This document shows, piece by piece, positions 17,171-24,486 of a DNA stretch of 41,451 bases. A program made the position numbers and the translations under genes. Origin of the DNA: Streptomyces sp. Ru62 (GTDB lineage: Bacteria; Actinomycetota; Actinomycetes; Streptomycetales; Streptomycetaceae); the NCBI RefSeq assembly GCF_002920615.1, contig NZ_PQSU01000055.1:1-41451 (forward strand). Direction: 5' to 3'. Below the pieces are notes generated by a model, which saw nothing but the letters and a program-made list of their open reading frames with translations, had not been told where the DNA came from and did no database searches. Every line of letters begins with the position of its first letter. The first letter of the stretch is position 1.

Positions 17171-17176
17171 TTCCGT

Positions 17177-17473
17177 GTGATCTTCAAGCGCATCGGAAAC
17201 GGCCGGCCGTACCCCGACCACGGCCGGGAGAGCACCCGGCAGTGGGCGGACGTCGCGCCGCGCCCGGTCCGCCTCGATCAGCTCGTCACCACCAAGCAGC
17301 AGCTCGATCTGGAGACCCTGCTGGCGGAGGACTCGACGTTCTACGGCGACCTCTTCGCGCACGTCGTGAAGTGGCAGGGCGACCTCTACCTGGAGGACGG
17401 CCTGCACCGCGCGGTCCGCGCCGCCCTCCAGCAGCGCCAGGTGCTGCACGCGCGCGTGCTTGAGCTCGACTGA
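17177..17473 (+). CDS. Conserved actinobacterial 98-residue protein, unknown function
   Basis: GTG start at 17177, directly after a -10 box. The protein opens with MIFKRIGNGRPYPDHGR and holds RQWADVAPRPVRLDQLVTTK, a Leu/Asp-rich helix (QQLDLETLLAEDSTFYGDLF), and WQGDLYLEDGLHRAVRAAL; all soluble, no signal peptide. Proteins of this kind are common in Streptomyces, sometimes labelled VapB-like, but no toxin gene is adjacent and I see no DNA-binding motif. It precedes the LytR_C gene in the same direction but each has its own -10 box. Confidence 0.75.
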   Translation: MIFKRIGNGRPYPDHGRESTRQWADVAPRPVRLDQLVTTKQQLDLETLLAEDSTFYGDLFAHVVKWQGDLYLEDGLHRAVRAALQQRQVLHARVLELD

Positions 17474-17581
17474 CCCGGCGCGACACGGCCGTTGGCCCTT
17501 TCGGGTTCCGCTGAGCGGCATCGGGCGGCATCGACTGATCATCTGATAGGCATCGCCGCTCGGGCGCACTACGCTGCGCCC

Positions 17582-18217
17582 ATGAGCATGCTGACTCCCC
17601 CCGGCATGGGCGGCCAGTACCGCATCACGGGGGACAAATACCCTCGGATGCGTCCGCCCCGGCGGCGCGGCAGGCTCGTGGCCGTCGTGGTGGCGTCCGT
17701 CGCCGCGCTCGGCCTGATCGGCTGGGGCACGCTCCAGCTCATCGACGTCTTCACCGGCGGCGACAAGTACACGGCAAGCGGTTCCACGACGGGCTGCCGG
17801 ACCAGGACCGCCGCGGCGCCCGCGGCCCAGGGGCACGCCCTGCCCAGGCCCGGCCAGATCACCGTGAACGTCTACAACGCGACCAAGCGCACGGGGCTCG
17901 CCAAGACCACCGCGGACGAGCTGAAGAAACGCGGCTTCAAGATCGGCGCTGTGGGCAACGCGTCGAAGCAGTACGACAAGAAGGTCAAGGGCACCGGGAT
18001 ACTCCTCGGCTCCGCCGCCGCGCAGGACACCTCACTGCGCGTCCTTGGCACCCAGCTCGACGGTGCGCAACTGCGCGCCGACAGCCGCAAGGGAGCCGAC
18101 CTCGACCTCGTCATCGGCGACGCCTTCAAGGGGCTGGCCAAGCAGGGAGCGGCCGATCAGGCTCTGGCCAAGCTGAGCGAGCCCGCCCCGACGGCCTCTC
18201 CGAAGAAGAGCTGCTGA
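17582..18217 (+). CDS. Membrane-anchored LytR_C-domain protein
   Basis: 211 residues from the ATG at 17582; TACGCT six bases upstream suggests a leaderless start. Residues about 37-60 are a single membrane anchor (LVAVVVASVAALGLIGWGTL) after a basic N-terminus, so the rest lies outside the membrane. From about 95 the LytR_C (LytR C-terminal) domain is clear: ITVNVYNATKRTGLAKTTAD, ELKKRGFKIGAVGNAS, then DLDLVIGDAF. The catalytic LCP domain is absent, as is common for stand-alone members in actinomycetes. It may bind cell-wall glycan or a partner; this is inferred. The end is SPKKSC. Confidence 0.88.
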   Translation: MSMLTPPGMGGQYRITGDKYPRMRPPRRRGRLVAVVVASVAALGLIGWGTLQLIDVFTGGDKYTASGSTTGCRTRTAAAPAAQGHALPRPGQITVNVYNATKRTGLAKTTADELKKRGFKIGAVGNASKQYDKKVKGTGILLGSAAAQDTSLRVLGTQLDGAQLRADSRKGADLDLVIGDAFKGLAKQGAADQALAKLSEPAPTASPKKSC

Positions 18218-18218
18218 A

Positions 18219-18262
18219 GGGAAGGGGCGCGGGGAACTGCGCGAGAACCACTCACGCCCCCG
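18219..18262. repeat. Copy of a Streptomyces dispersed intergenic repeat
   Basis: The stretch GGGGCGCGGGGAACTGCGCG directly behind the LytR_C stop is a sequence I recall in very many Streptomyces intergenic regions. The arms GCGC..GCGC can pair around GGGGAACT. It lies between convergent genes (LytR_C and upp), where such repeats usually sit, and may help terminate both. Confidence 0.6.
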
Positions 18263-18305
18263 CACCCGCGCACGGCGATCGAGCCGCACCCCGGTGGGCG
18301 AAGAC

Positions 18306-18941
18306 CTACTCCGCCGCCCCGTAGAGGCGGTCCCCCGCGTCCCCCAGCCCCGGCACGATGTACCCGAGCTCGTTGAGGTGGTCGTCCACGGCCGCCGTGA
18401 CCACGGTGACCGGCGTCCCCGCCAGCTCCCGCTCCATGACCTCGACGCCCTCGGGGGCGGCCAGCAGGACCACCGCCGTGACGTCGTCGGCGCCGCGCTT
18501 GATCAGTTCCTGGATCGCCGCGACCAGCGTGCCGCCCGTGGCCAGCATCGGGTCGAGGACGTACACCTGGCGGCCCGAGAGGTCCTCCGGCATGCGCGAG
18601 GCGTACGTGGACGCCTGGAGCGTCTCCTCGTTGCGGATCATGCCCAGGAAGCCCACCTCGGCGGTCGGCAGCAGCCGGACCATGCCGTCCAGCATGCCGA
18701 GGCCGGCCCGCAGGATCGGCACCACCAGGGGACGGGGGCGGGCGAGCTTCACGCCCGTGGTCCGCGCGACCGGCGTCTGGATGTCGACGGCCTCGGTGCG
18801 CACGTCCCGCGTGGCCTCGTAGGCGAGCAGGGTGACCAGTTCGTCGGCGAGCCGCCGGAAGGTCGCGGAGTCGGTGCGCTGGTCGCGCAGCGTGGTGAGC
18901 TTGTGGGCGACCAGGGGGTGGTCGACGACATGGAGACGCAT
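18306..18941 (-). CDS. upp: Uracil phosphoribosyltransferase
   Basis: Salvage enzyme making UMP from uracil and PRPP in the cytosol. 211 residues, the usual length, starting MRLHVVDHPLVAHKLTTLRD. The hallmark blocks are present: VPILRAGLGMLDGM, RNEETLQ, the PRPP loop VLDPMLATGGTLVAAI, and the uracil-side C-terminus YIVPGLGDAGDRLYG. The ATG at 18941 has no strong ribosome site; TACCGT lies upstream and the start may be close to leaderless. It is monocistronic and divergent from the next gene. Confidence 0.97.
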   Translation of the reverse strand: MRLHVVDHPLVAHKLTTLRDQRTDSATFRRLADELVTLLAYEATRDVRTEAVDIQTPVARTTGVKLARPRPLVVPILRAGLGMLDGMVRLLPTAEVGFLGMIRNEETLQASTYASRMPEDLSGRQVYVLDPMLATGGTLVAAIQELIKRGADDVTAVVLLAAPEGVEVMERELAGTPVTVVTAAVDDHLNELGYIVPGLGDAGDRLYGAAE

Positions 18942-19036
18942 GCCCCTAACGGTACCTGCGCCCCGGGCCGCCCTCGCGCTGGCGTCAAACCGGCCATCCG
19001 GGGGAAAGTGGGAGGGACGGACTGGGGTGGTGTGAC

Positions 19037-19282
19037 GTGTCTGACCTGCCTGACCTGCCCGCGGACGCCTCCGGGCCCACCGGCGACACGGCCGGCCCCG
19101 CTGCGCGGTCCGCGCGGACCGATTCCGACAAGCCCGAGAGCGAGAGCGAACGCCGGCGCCGCCGCGCGCAGTTCCTGCGCGAACTCGCCGAGGCCCGTGC
19201 GCTGCGCGCCCGCGTCCAGCCCCGGCGCGCCAAGGCCGCACGGTTGCGCCACGCGATGCGTATGCGGACGTTCCGCTGGTAG
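19037..19282 (+). CDS. Small basic Streptomyces protein, unknown function
   Basis: 81 residues from a GTG at 19037. The N-terminal half is acidic and disordered (SDLPDLPADASGPTGD, then SDKPESESE); the C-terminal half is a strongly basic helix (RRRRRAQFLRELAEARALRA, then KAARLRHAMRMRTFRW). The pattern suggests a nucleic-acid or RNA-polymerase contact, but no known domain is seen. Divergent from upp with 95 bases between the starts. Confidence 0.65.
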   Translation: MSDLPDLPADASGPTGDTAGPAARSARTDSDKPESESERRRRRAQFLRELAEARALRARVQPRRAKAARLRHAMRMRTFRW

Positions 19283-19582
19283 TTCCAGGGCCCGTTCGCG
19301 TGACGGAGGAGCCACGCTCGCGCCGGTGTCGGGAGGTGGGCGTGCGTGAGCGCCGGGAAAAGCCGCGTACGATCCGCAGGTGGCGGCAATGAGCGCGCTG
19401 GTGAGCCGATCACGGATCCACGATCGAAACAGCCAGACACAGGGAGCCGAAGACGTCCCCTGGAGGCCTTGTTTCTGCCACGATTCCGAGTGGGTGGGGC
19501 TCGGAGCCCAGCTCTCTCCGCCCAAGTACCTCCGCCGGGGGGACCCCCAACCGGCACGCCTATGACCAGTGGGAGAGTCACG
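19283..19582 (+). other. Long leader of the tadA-partner gene with a possible upstream reading frame
   Basis: About 300 bases of lower GC than the neighbours. TACGAT at 19368-19373 is followed, six bases on, by a GTG at 19380 that opens a 61-codon frame ending in a TGA at 19563-19565. That stop overlaps an in-frame ATG (19562) of the next gene. About 70 percent of its third positions are G or C, below the local norm, so the frame may not be a real protein. A small hairpin (GGGCTC opposite GAGCCC) lies near 19496-19511. Confidence 0.4.
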
Positions 19583-20116
19583 GTGTACTTCGCCGCACTG
19601 CTCGCGCGCACCGAAGACGGGTGGGAAGCGAGCGACACAGAGCTCGACGATGTGGAGACCCTGTCGGATCTGGCCGACCTGGCCCGGGAAGCCTCTCCCG
19701 ACGAGGACACGGTGCTCGTCCTGATCGAACAGGAGGACGCCTGGTTCGGTGTCGTCCGCGTGGACGGCGAGGACGACCCTCGCATCTACGTCTCGGACGC
19801 CGCCGCCGCCCAGCGCAGCGCGTACGGGGAGCTGCTGCTCACCGACGAGCTGCTCGGCCGGGAGCCCGGCGCGGACGACGGTCCGGACCTGGACTCCCTG
19901 GACCTCGACGGCACCGAGGACGGCGAGTCCGAGGACGACGAGGAGGAGGGTGGTGCCGCCACCGACGCGGTGCCGCACAGCCCGGTGGGCGACAGCGAGA
20001 TCCTGGACGACCTGGGCATCAGCGAGAAGGAGCTGCGCGCGCTGGACGCCGACGACGCGCTGAACACGATCGCCGAGGCGCTGGGTGCCTCGGAGGTGCT
20101 GGAGACCGTCCGCTGA
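19583..20116 (+). CDS. tRNA adenosine deaminase-associated protein
   Basis: 177 residues from the GTG at 19583, which has GGGAG seven bases upstream; an in-frame ATG at 19562 is an alternative. The protein starts YFAALLARTEDGWEASDTEL and has a globular N-terminal part (VLIEQEDAWFGVVRVDGEDD, IYVSDAAAAQRSAYGELLLT). A very acidic linker (about 105-130, many Asp and Glu) leads to a helical C-terminal block (SEILDDLGISEKELRALDAD). The name comes from its fixed position before tadA in Streptomyces; a biochemical role is not established to my knowledge. The tadA gene follows at 35 bases. Confidence 0.85.
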   Translation: MYFAALLARTEDGWEASDTELDDVETLSDLADLAREASPDEDTVLVLIEQEDAWFGVVRVDGEDDPRIYVSDAAAAQRSAYGELLLTDELLGREPGADDGPDLDSLDLDGTEDGESEDDEEEGGAATDAVPHSPVGDSEILDDLGISEKELRALDADDALNTIAEALGASEVLETVR

Positions 20117-20151
20117 CCACGCCACAGCGGGCGCAGGGCACGCCGGACCCG

Positions 20152-20607
20152 GTGCGGGACCCCTGGCGGGCCGCGATGCGGCTCGCTCTGGACGAGGCCG
20201 GGCTGGCCGTCCGGGGCGGGGACGTCCCGGTCGGCGCCGTCGTGCTCTCACCGGACGGTACGACGGTGCTCGGTGCGGGGCACAACGAGCGTGAGGCCAC
20301 CGGTGATCCCACGGCCCACGCCGAGGTCCTCGCGATCCGGCGGGCCGCGGCCCGGCTCGGGGAGTGGCGGCTGACCGGCTGCACGCTCGTCGTCACGCTG
20401 GAGCCGTGCACGATGTGCGCGGGCGCGCTCGTCCAGTCCCGGGTGGACCGGGTGGTCTACGGCGCCCGGGACGAGAAGGCGGGCGCGGCCGGTTCCCTGT
20501 GGGACGTGGTGCGCGACCGTCGGCTCAACCACCGGCCGGAGGTCATCGAGGGTGTGCTCGCGGCGGAGTGCGCCCGCCTCCTCACCGCGTTCTTCCGTGC
20601 CCGCTGA
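20152..20607 (+). CDS. tadA: tRNA-specific adenosine deaminase
   Basis: Converts A34 to inosine in tRNA-Arg(ACG), allowing CGN decoding. 151 residues from the GTG at 20152; ATG 20176 would cut into the first helix and a CTG at 20113 is a poor alternative. Zinc and catalytic residues are all present: His56-Ala-Glu58 in the HAE motif, and Cys86 and Cys89 in PCTMC. DVPVGAVV and the C-terminal FFRAR match the family. It forms a unit with the upstream associated gene. The C-terminal half reads YGARDEKAGAAGSLWDVVRD, normal for actinobacterial TadA. Confidence 0.95.
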   Translation: MRDPWRAAMRLALDEAGLAVRGGDVPVGAVVLSPDGTTVLGAGHNEREATGDPTAHAEVLAIRRAAARLGEWRLTGCTLVVTLEPCTMCAGALVQSRVDRVVYGARDEKAGAAGSLWDVVRDRRLNHRPEVIEGVLAAECARLLTAFFRAR

Positions 20608-20663
20608 GCCGCCGCCGGATACCGATTTCGAACCACGGCCCCCCGTGCTGTAGGGTCTCCCTC

Positions 20664-20748
20664 GGTAGCGTGTCCGAGCGGCCGAAGGAGCTCGCCTCGA
20701 AAGCGAGTGTGGCGCAAGTCACCGAGGGTTCAAATCCCTCCGCTACCG
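20664..20748 (+). tRNA. tRNA-Ser (anticodon CGA)
   Basis: Acceptor GGTAGCG (20664-20670) pairs with CGCTACC (20741-20747), discriminator G. The anticodon arm CTCGC-CTCGAAA-GCGAG gives anticodon CGA, with a long class II variable arm and T-loop TTCAAAT. CCA is not encoded (CTC follows). A promoter-like pair TTCGAA / TAGGGT lies upstream at about 20627-20657. Confidence 0.96.
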
Positions 20749-20753
20749 CTCAC

Positions 20754-20785
20754 AGAGAGGCCCCGTCGACCGACGGGGCCTCTCT
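20754..20785 (+). terminator. Terminator after tRNA-Ser(CGA)
   Basis: A 15-bp perfect stem (AGAGAGGCCCCGTCG at 20754-20768 with its complement at 20771-20785), six bases beyond the tRNA. No T-run. Confidence 0.8.
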
Positions 20786-20906
20786 CGCGTTCCGGACACA
20801 ACGCGCGTGTGACGGCGCGCTGTTGGCCGTAGGCGAAGGCCTGAACGTTACACTCGCGGCCGGCGGGCAGCAGGGGCCCGAGTGCGCTGGTACAGGGGAG
20901 GCCGCG

Positions 20907-21086
20907 ATGGCGGTGAACGCCAAGAAGATCGCCGTGTACGTGCTCGTGGTCTTCGCGCTGTACGTGATCATCACGGATCCGGCCAAGGCGGCCGACTACG
21001 TGCAGATAGGCTTCGAGGGCATATCGGACGCCGCGAAGGCCATCGGCGACTTCATGACCTGGGTCGCCCACGGAGGAAAGAGCTGA
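20907..21086 (+). CDS. 59-residue single-span membrane protein
   Basis: The ATG at 20907 has GGGGAGG seven bases upstream. The N-terminus MAVNAKKIAVYVLVVFALYV contains one membrane segment (about residues 8-22), followed by ITDPAKAADYVQIGFEGISD and a short amphipathic tail. This is a conserved small Streptomyces membrane protein of unknown role. It ends 10 bases before the Dabb gene, so the two are likely co-transcribed. Confidence 0.75.
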   Translation: MAVNAKKIAVYVLVVFALYVIITDPAKAADYVQIGFEGISDAAKAIGDFMTWVAHGGKS

Positions 21087-21096
21087 GGTACACCCC

Positions 21097-21390
21097 ATGA
21101 TCCGCCACCTGGTCCTCTTCAAGCTCAACGAGGGCGTCGAGCGCGACGATCCGCGGGTCGTGGCGGGTGTGGAGGCCTTCCGGGCCCTCGGGGGCCAGAT
21201 CGAGGAGCTGCGGTTCTGGGAGTGCGCCTGGAACATCAGCGACCGGCCGATCGCCTACGACTTCGCGATCAACTCGGCCGTCGAGGACGCCGACGCCCTC
21301 AAGCGCTATCTGGAGCACCCGGCCCACCAGGCGGGCGTCGCGCTGTGGCGGGAGTTCGCCACCTGGGTGATCGCCGACTACCCGTTCTGA
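21097..21390 (+). CDS. Stress-responsive A/B barrel (Dabb) protein
   Basis: 97 residues, the size of one Dabb domain. MIRHLVLFKLNEGVERDDPR and the His of the first strand are typical, as are the later blocks WECAWNISDRPIAYDFAI and the closing AHQAGVALWREFATWVIADY. Dabb proteins are small dimeric ferredoxin-like barrels; some are enzymes of polyketide-type cyclisation and others have no known reaction. Nothing adjacent gives a substrate. A ribosome site is weak (GAGCTGAGG overlapping the upstream stop region). Confidence 0.88.
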   Translation: MIRHLVLFKLNEGVERDDPRVVAGVEAFRALGGQIEELRFWECAWNISDRPIAYDFAINSAVEDADALKRYLEHPAHQAGVALWREFATWVIADYPF

Positions 21391-21408
21391 GCCCCGCGCC
21401 CGCCAGCA

Positions 21409-21436
21409 CCCCTCGCCGCTGCGGCGAGGGGTTTTT
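21409..21436 (+). terminator. Rho-independent terminator after the Dabb gene
   Basis: CCCCTCGCCGC (21409-21419) pairs with GCGGCGAGGGG (21421-21431), followed by TTTTT at 21432-21436. This is the clearest classical terminator in the window. Confidence 0.93.
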
Positions 21437-21588
21437 CGTGGTCGCTGCGAGACATTTTCCGGCGATGCGTACCCAACTCATAGGAGTTTGAACCACAACA
21501 CGGCGTTATTGGGTGCTTGCGCACAGTGCACATGTCTTGTGATGCTATGACCGCTTTTGACGGATGATTGACCGATGAAGAGGTGGCG

Positions 21589-22425
21589 TTGACCGTGTCG
21601 GCCAGTACTGCGCCGCCCCACGAAGAGGCGTCCACTCCGACCCCGCCGGCCCCCGAGAAGCGCCGCGGCGCGGACACCCGGGCCCTGACCCAGGTGCTGT
21701 TCGCCGAACTGAAGGACCTCACCCCCGGCACGCCGGAGCACAACCGGGTGCGCGGAGCGCTGATCGAGGCGAACCTCCCGCTCGTACGCTACGCCGCCGC
21801 CCGCTTCCGCTCCCGCAACGAGCCCATGGAGGACGTCGTCCAGGTCGGCACCATCGGACTGATCAACGCCATCGACCGCTTCGACCCCGACCGGGGCGTG
21901 CAGTTCCCGACCTTCGCGATGCCCACCGTGGTCGGCGAGATCAAGCGGTACTTCCGGGACAACGTCCGCACGGTCCACGTCCCGCGCCGGCTGCACGAGC
22001 TGTGGGTGCAGGTCAACAGCGCCACCGAGGACCTGACCACGCTCTACGGCCGCTCGCCGTCCACCGCCGAGATCGCCGACCGGCTCCGGATCAGCGAGGA
22101 CGAGGTGCTCAGCTGCATCGAGGCGGGACGCTCGTACCACGCCACCTCGCTGGAGGCCGCCCAGGAGGGCGACGGACTGCCGGGACTGCTCGACCGGATC
22201 GGCTACGAGGACCCGGCCCTGGACGGCGTGGAACACCGCGACCTGGTCCGCCATCTCCTCGTCCAGCTCCCCGAGAGAGAACAGCGCATCCTTCTCCTGC
22301 GCTACTACAGCAATCTCACCCAGTCACAGATCAGCGCGGAACTCGGCGTCTCCCAGATGCATGTCTCACGGCTCCTCGCCCGTAGCTTCCAGCGGCTGCG
22401 TTCCGCAAATCGGATCGACGCATAG
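21589..22425 (+). CDS. sigF: RNA polymerase sigma factor, SigF type (group 3, sporulation)
   Basis: 278 residues from a TTG at 21589, with GAAGAGG five bases upstream; a GTG at 21595 is nearly as good. The first 30 residues are disordered. Region 2 holds PMEDVVQVGTIGLINAIDRF and FPTFAMPTVVGEIKRYFRD; region 3 starts VRTVHVPRRLHELWVQV; the region 4 helix-turn-helix is LTQSQISAELGVSQMHVSRL. The spacing is that of the SigB/SigF family. In Streptomyces SigF acts in spores; the name rests on the paired position with sigN and the tadA neighbourhood. No anti-sigma gene is adjacent. Confidence 0.85.
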   Translation: MTVSASTAPPHEEASTPTPPAPEKRRGADTRALTQVLFAELKDLTPGTPEHNRVRGALIEANLPLVRYAAARFRSRNEPMEDVVQVGTIGLINAIDRFDPDRGVQFPTFAMPTVVGEIKRYFRDNVRTVHVPRRLHELWVQVNSATEDLTTLYGRSPSTAEIADRLRISEDEVLSCIEAGRSYHATSLEAAQEGDGLPGLLDRIGYEDPALDGVEHRDLVRHLLVQLPEREQRILLLRYYSNLTQSQISAELGVSQMHVSRLLARSFQRLRSANRIDA

Positions 22426-22607
22426 CCGCAGCAGACGCCGTGGCGGCTGATGCATAGCGGGCGCACGGAAGCACGCCCCGAACACCACTGCATCGCAAAC
22501 CCGATCGAGCGTTAACCGGCGCGGGCGAATCGCTCACCAGGGCTGTTGCCGACAGTTCGGTTCCGAAAAGCCGTCAGACCCGTTGTTTGCAGGGCCGATT
22601 CGGATCT

Positions 22608-22650
22608 CACATGTCGACATGTCGGTACAGCGCGTTGCCGACATGTGACA
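22608..22650. promoter_or_regulatory. Cluster of ACATGT-type palindromes upstream of sigN
   Basis: ACATGTCGG at 22617-22625 and its exact complement CCGACATGT at 22638-22646 form an inverted repeat with a 12-base spacer. The left arm overlaps the palindrome ATGTCGACAT (22611-22620), and CACATGT / ACATGTG frame the whole. It is 112-154 bases before the sigN ATG, in a 336-base spacer with otherwise no recognisable features. Best read as a regulator-binding site. Confidence 0.6.
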
Positions 22651-22761
22651 TTCTGCGGGAAGCGCGTTTGCCGTGGCTCCGGCTCCGGTATTCAGGTGAA
22701 GGCTGCGTTGCTCGAAAGAGACGGCGCCGCCGCGACCGTCCCGCGACCCAAAGGGGGTGGC

Positions 22762-23703
22762 ATGTCCGCAGACCAGGGCAGCTCGAAGGTGCTGACGCCC
22801 ACGATGAGCGAGGCAGCGCCCAAGGAGCTCGACGCTCTCGACGTCCTCGACGGCTTCGAGGGTGTCACGGCCCTCGAAGCCGTGCCGTCCCCGGCCGCCG
22901 GCCCGGCCGCCGAAGCTGTCCCGGCCGCGCAGGTCACGGCCACCATCGACACCCGCACCCTGTCCCGCTCGCTGTTCCTGCGCCTGGCCGCGCTGGGCGA
23001 GGACAGCCCCGAGCGGGCGTACGTCCGGGACACCCTGATCGAGCTGAACCTGCCGCTGGTCCGCTACGCGGCGGCGCGGTTCCGCTCGCGCAACGAACCG
23101 ATGGAGGACATCGTCCAGGTCGGCACCATCGGCCTGATCAAGGCGATCGACCGGTTCGACTGCGAACGGGGTGTGGAGTTCCCGACGTTCGCGATGCCGA
23201 CCGTCGTGGGCGAGATCAAGCGGTTCTTCCGCGACACCTCCTGGTCGGTGCGCGTCCCGCGCCGGCTCCAGGAGCTGCGCCTGGCCCTCACCAAGGCCAG
23301 CGACGAGCTGTCCCAGAAACTGGACCGCTCCCCCACGGTGACCGAGCTGGCCGCCGTGCTCGGTGTCTCCGAGGAGGACGTGGTCGACGGCCTCGCGGTC
23401 GGCAACGCCTACACCGCCTCCTCCCTCGACTCCCCGGCCCCCGAGGACGACGGCGGCGAGGGCTCGCTCGCCGACCGGCTCGGCTACGAGGACACCGCCC
23501 TGGAGGGCGTGGAGTACCGGGAGTCCCTCAAGCCGCTGCTGGCCAAGCTCCCGCCCCGGGAGCGCCGGATCATCATGCTGCGCTTCTTCGCCAACATGAC
23601 CCAGTCGCAGATCGGCGAGGAGGTCGGCATCTCCCAGATGCACGTCTCCCGTCTGCTGACCCGGACGCTGGCGCAGTTGCGGGAGGGTCTGATCTCGGAC
23701 TGA
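22762..23703 (+). CDS. sigN: RNA polymerase sigma factor, SigN type (group 3)
   Basis: 313 residues from the ATG at 22762, with AAGGGGG upstream. An N-terminal tail of about 75 residues (SEAAPKELDALDVLDGFEGV) is longer than in SigF. Region 2 holds PMEDIVQVGTIGLIKAIDRF and FAMPTVVGEIKRFFRDTSW; region 4 is MTQSQIGEEVGISQMHVSRL. The core is over half identical to the SigF-type paralogue just upstream, so the pair arose by duplication. In S. coelicolor SigN works in a compartment of developing aerial hyphae; assignment here is by position and similarity recalled. It has its own promoter region and terminator. Confidence 0.85.
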   Translation: MSADQGSSKVLTPTMSEAAPKELDALDVLDGFEGVTALEAVPSPAAGPAAEAVPAAQVTATIDTRTLSRSLFLRLAALGEDSPERAYVRDTLIELNLPLVRYAAARFRSRNEPMEDIVQVGTIGLIKAIDRFDCERGVEFPTFAMPTVVGEIKRFFRDTSWSVRVPRRLQELRLALTKASDELSQKLDRSPTVTELAAVLGVSEEDVVDGLAVGNAYTASSLDSPAPEDDGGEGSLADRLGYEDTALEGVEYRESLKPLLAKLPPRERRIIMLRFFANMTQSQIGEEVGISQMHVSRLLTRTLAQLREGLISD

Positions 23704-23729
23704 CGCTTCCCGTCCGACGAAGCGTCAGT
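23699..23729 (+). terminator. Terminator of sigN
   Basis: ACTGACGCTTC (23699-23709) pairs perfectly with GAAGCGTCAGT (23719-23729) around a 9-base loop. The stem includes the stop codon of sigN. Confidence 0.8.
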
Positions 23730-23756
23730 CACCGTGACCGGACGCTTTGTACCGGG

Positions 23757-24194
23757 ATGCCTCGTACGAGGACATGGACGCGTGGCCGCCGAGGCGCCGT
23801 TACGGCAGCGTCGGCGGCCGTCGTCCGTCCGGGCGGGGTGGCCGTCGCGTGCGCGGGCGGTGGTCCGGGCGGCGGCTGCACCGCGGTCGGCGCGGGGACG
23901 GGCGGCCCGACGGCCGTACCGCCGTCCGGCTCGGTGATCCTCGTGCCGCTCGACGGGGCCAAGGGCCGTGGTGCCCCCGGAGACGCCCCCCGCGCGACCG
24001 GTTCCACCGCGCGCACGCGGGGATCGACCCCGTCCGGCGATCCGCGCTCCGCCCCACCGGCGCCGGTGCCGACGCCGCCCGGCAAGGACAGCCCCGGCAC
24101 CTCGCGGCCCCGCGGCGGCCCCGGCGGTCGTACGACTCCGTCGGCGGCCTCGCCGAGCCCGGCCCCCGCTCCGAGCCGCGCGAGTCCTACCTGA
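23757..24194 (+). CDS. Pro/Gly-rich putative lipoprotein, unknown function
   Basis: 145 residues from the ATG at 23757. The N-terminus is basic (MPRTRTWTRGRRG), followed by a moderately hydrophobic stretch ending VAVAC, which resembles a lipobox with Cys36, but a PGG interruption makes the signal weak. The rest is disordered Gly/Pro/Thr/Ser sequence. One ordered-looking stretch, PPSGSVILVPLDGAKG, has coding-type third positions throughout, which is why I accept it. There is no good ribosome site. Its last 8 bases overlap the end of the convergent small gene. Confidence 0.5.
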   Translation: MPRTRTWTRGRRGAVTAASAAVVRPGGVAVACAGGGPGGGCTAVGAGTGGPTAVPPSGSVILVPLDGAKGRGAPGDAPRATGSTARTRGSTPSGDPRSAPPAPVPTPPGKDSPGTSRPRGGPGGRTTPSAASPSPAPAPSRASPT

Positions 24195-24381
24195 CCGCCA
24201 GCCAGGCGACGCCGGCCACCACCACGAGCGCCACGATCACGCCGATGATCAGACCGACCCGGGGGCCGGAGGAGGCCGCCTGCTGCTGGGGCCCCTGGGG
24301 AGCCTCGTCGACGAACGCGCGGAACATCTGGGTGCTGCCTGCGGGGTCGTAATTGCCCTGGGGGCCCTGGGTGTTAGCCAT
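24187..24381 (-). CDS. 64-residue tail-anchored membrane protein
   Basis: From the ATG at 24381 the protein starts MANTQGPQGNYDPAGSTQMF and continues RAFVDEAPQGPQQQAAS, soluble and facing the cytosol. It ends in one membrane segment, VGLIIGVIVALVVVAGVAWL, four residues before the stop, so it is tail-anchored or a single-span protein. Conserved small proteins of this build occur in Streptomyces; I know no function. Convergent with and overlapping the lipoprotein-like gene by 8 bases. Confidence 0.75.
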   Translation of the reverse strand: MANTQGPQGNYDPAGSTQMFRAFVDEAPQGPQQQAASSGPRVGLIIGVIVALVVVAGVAWLAVR

Positions 24382-24486
24382 GGCCCGAGACCCTAGCGAA
24401 TCCCGGTGACCGACCCAAGTGCGGGGCCACCGGGACAGACGGGGGCACGCCACCCGCAGTCACCTGCATATTTACGGTCGCAATAC

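Noticed and set aside
17177..17473. Toxin-antitoxin antitoxin (VapB) call
   Set aside because: No toxin gene or DNA-binding motif nearby; left as conserved unknown.
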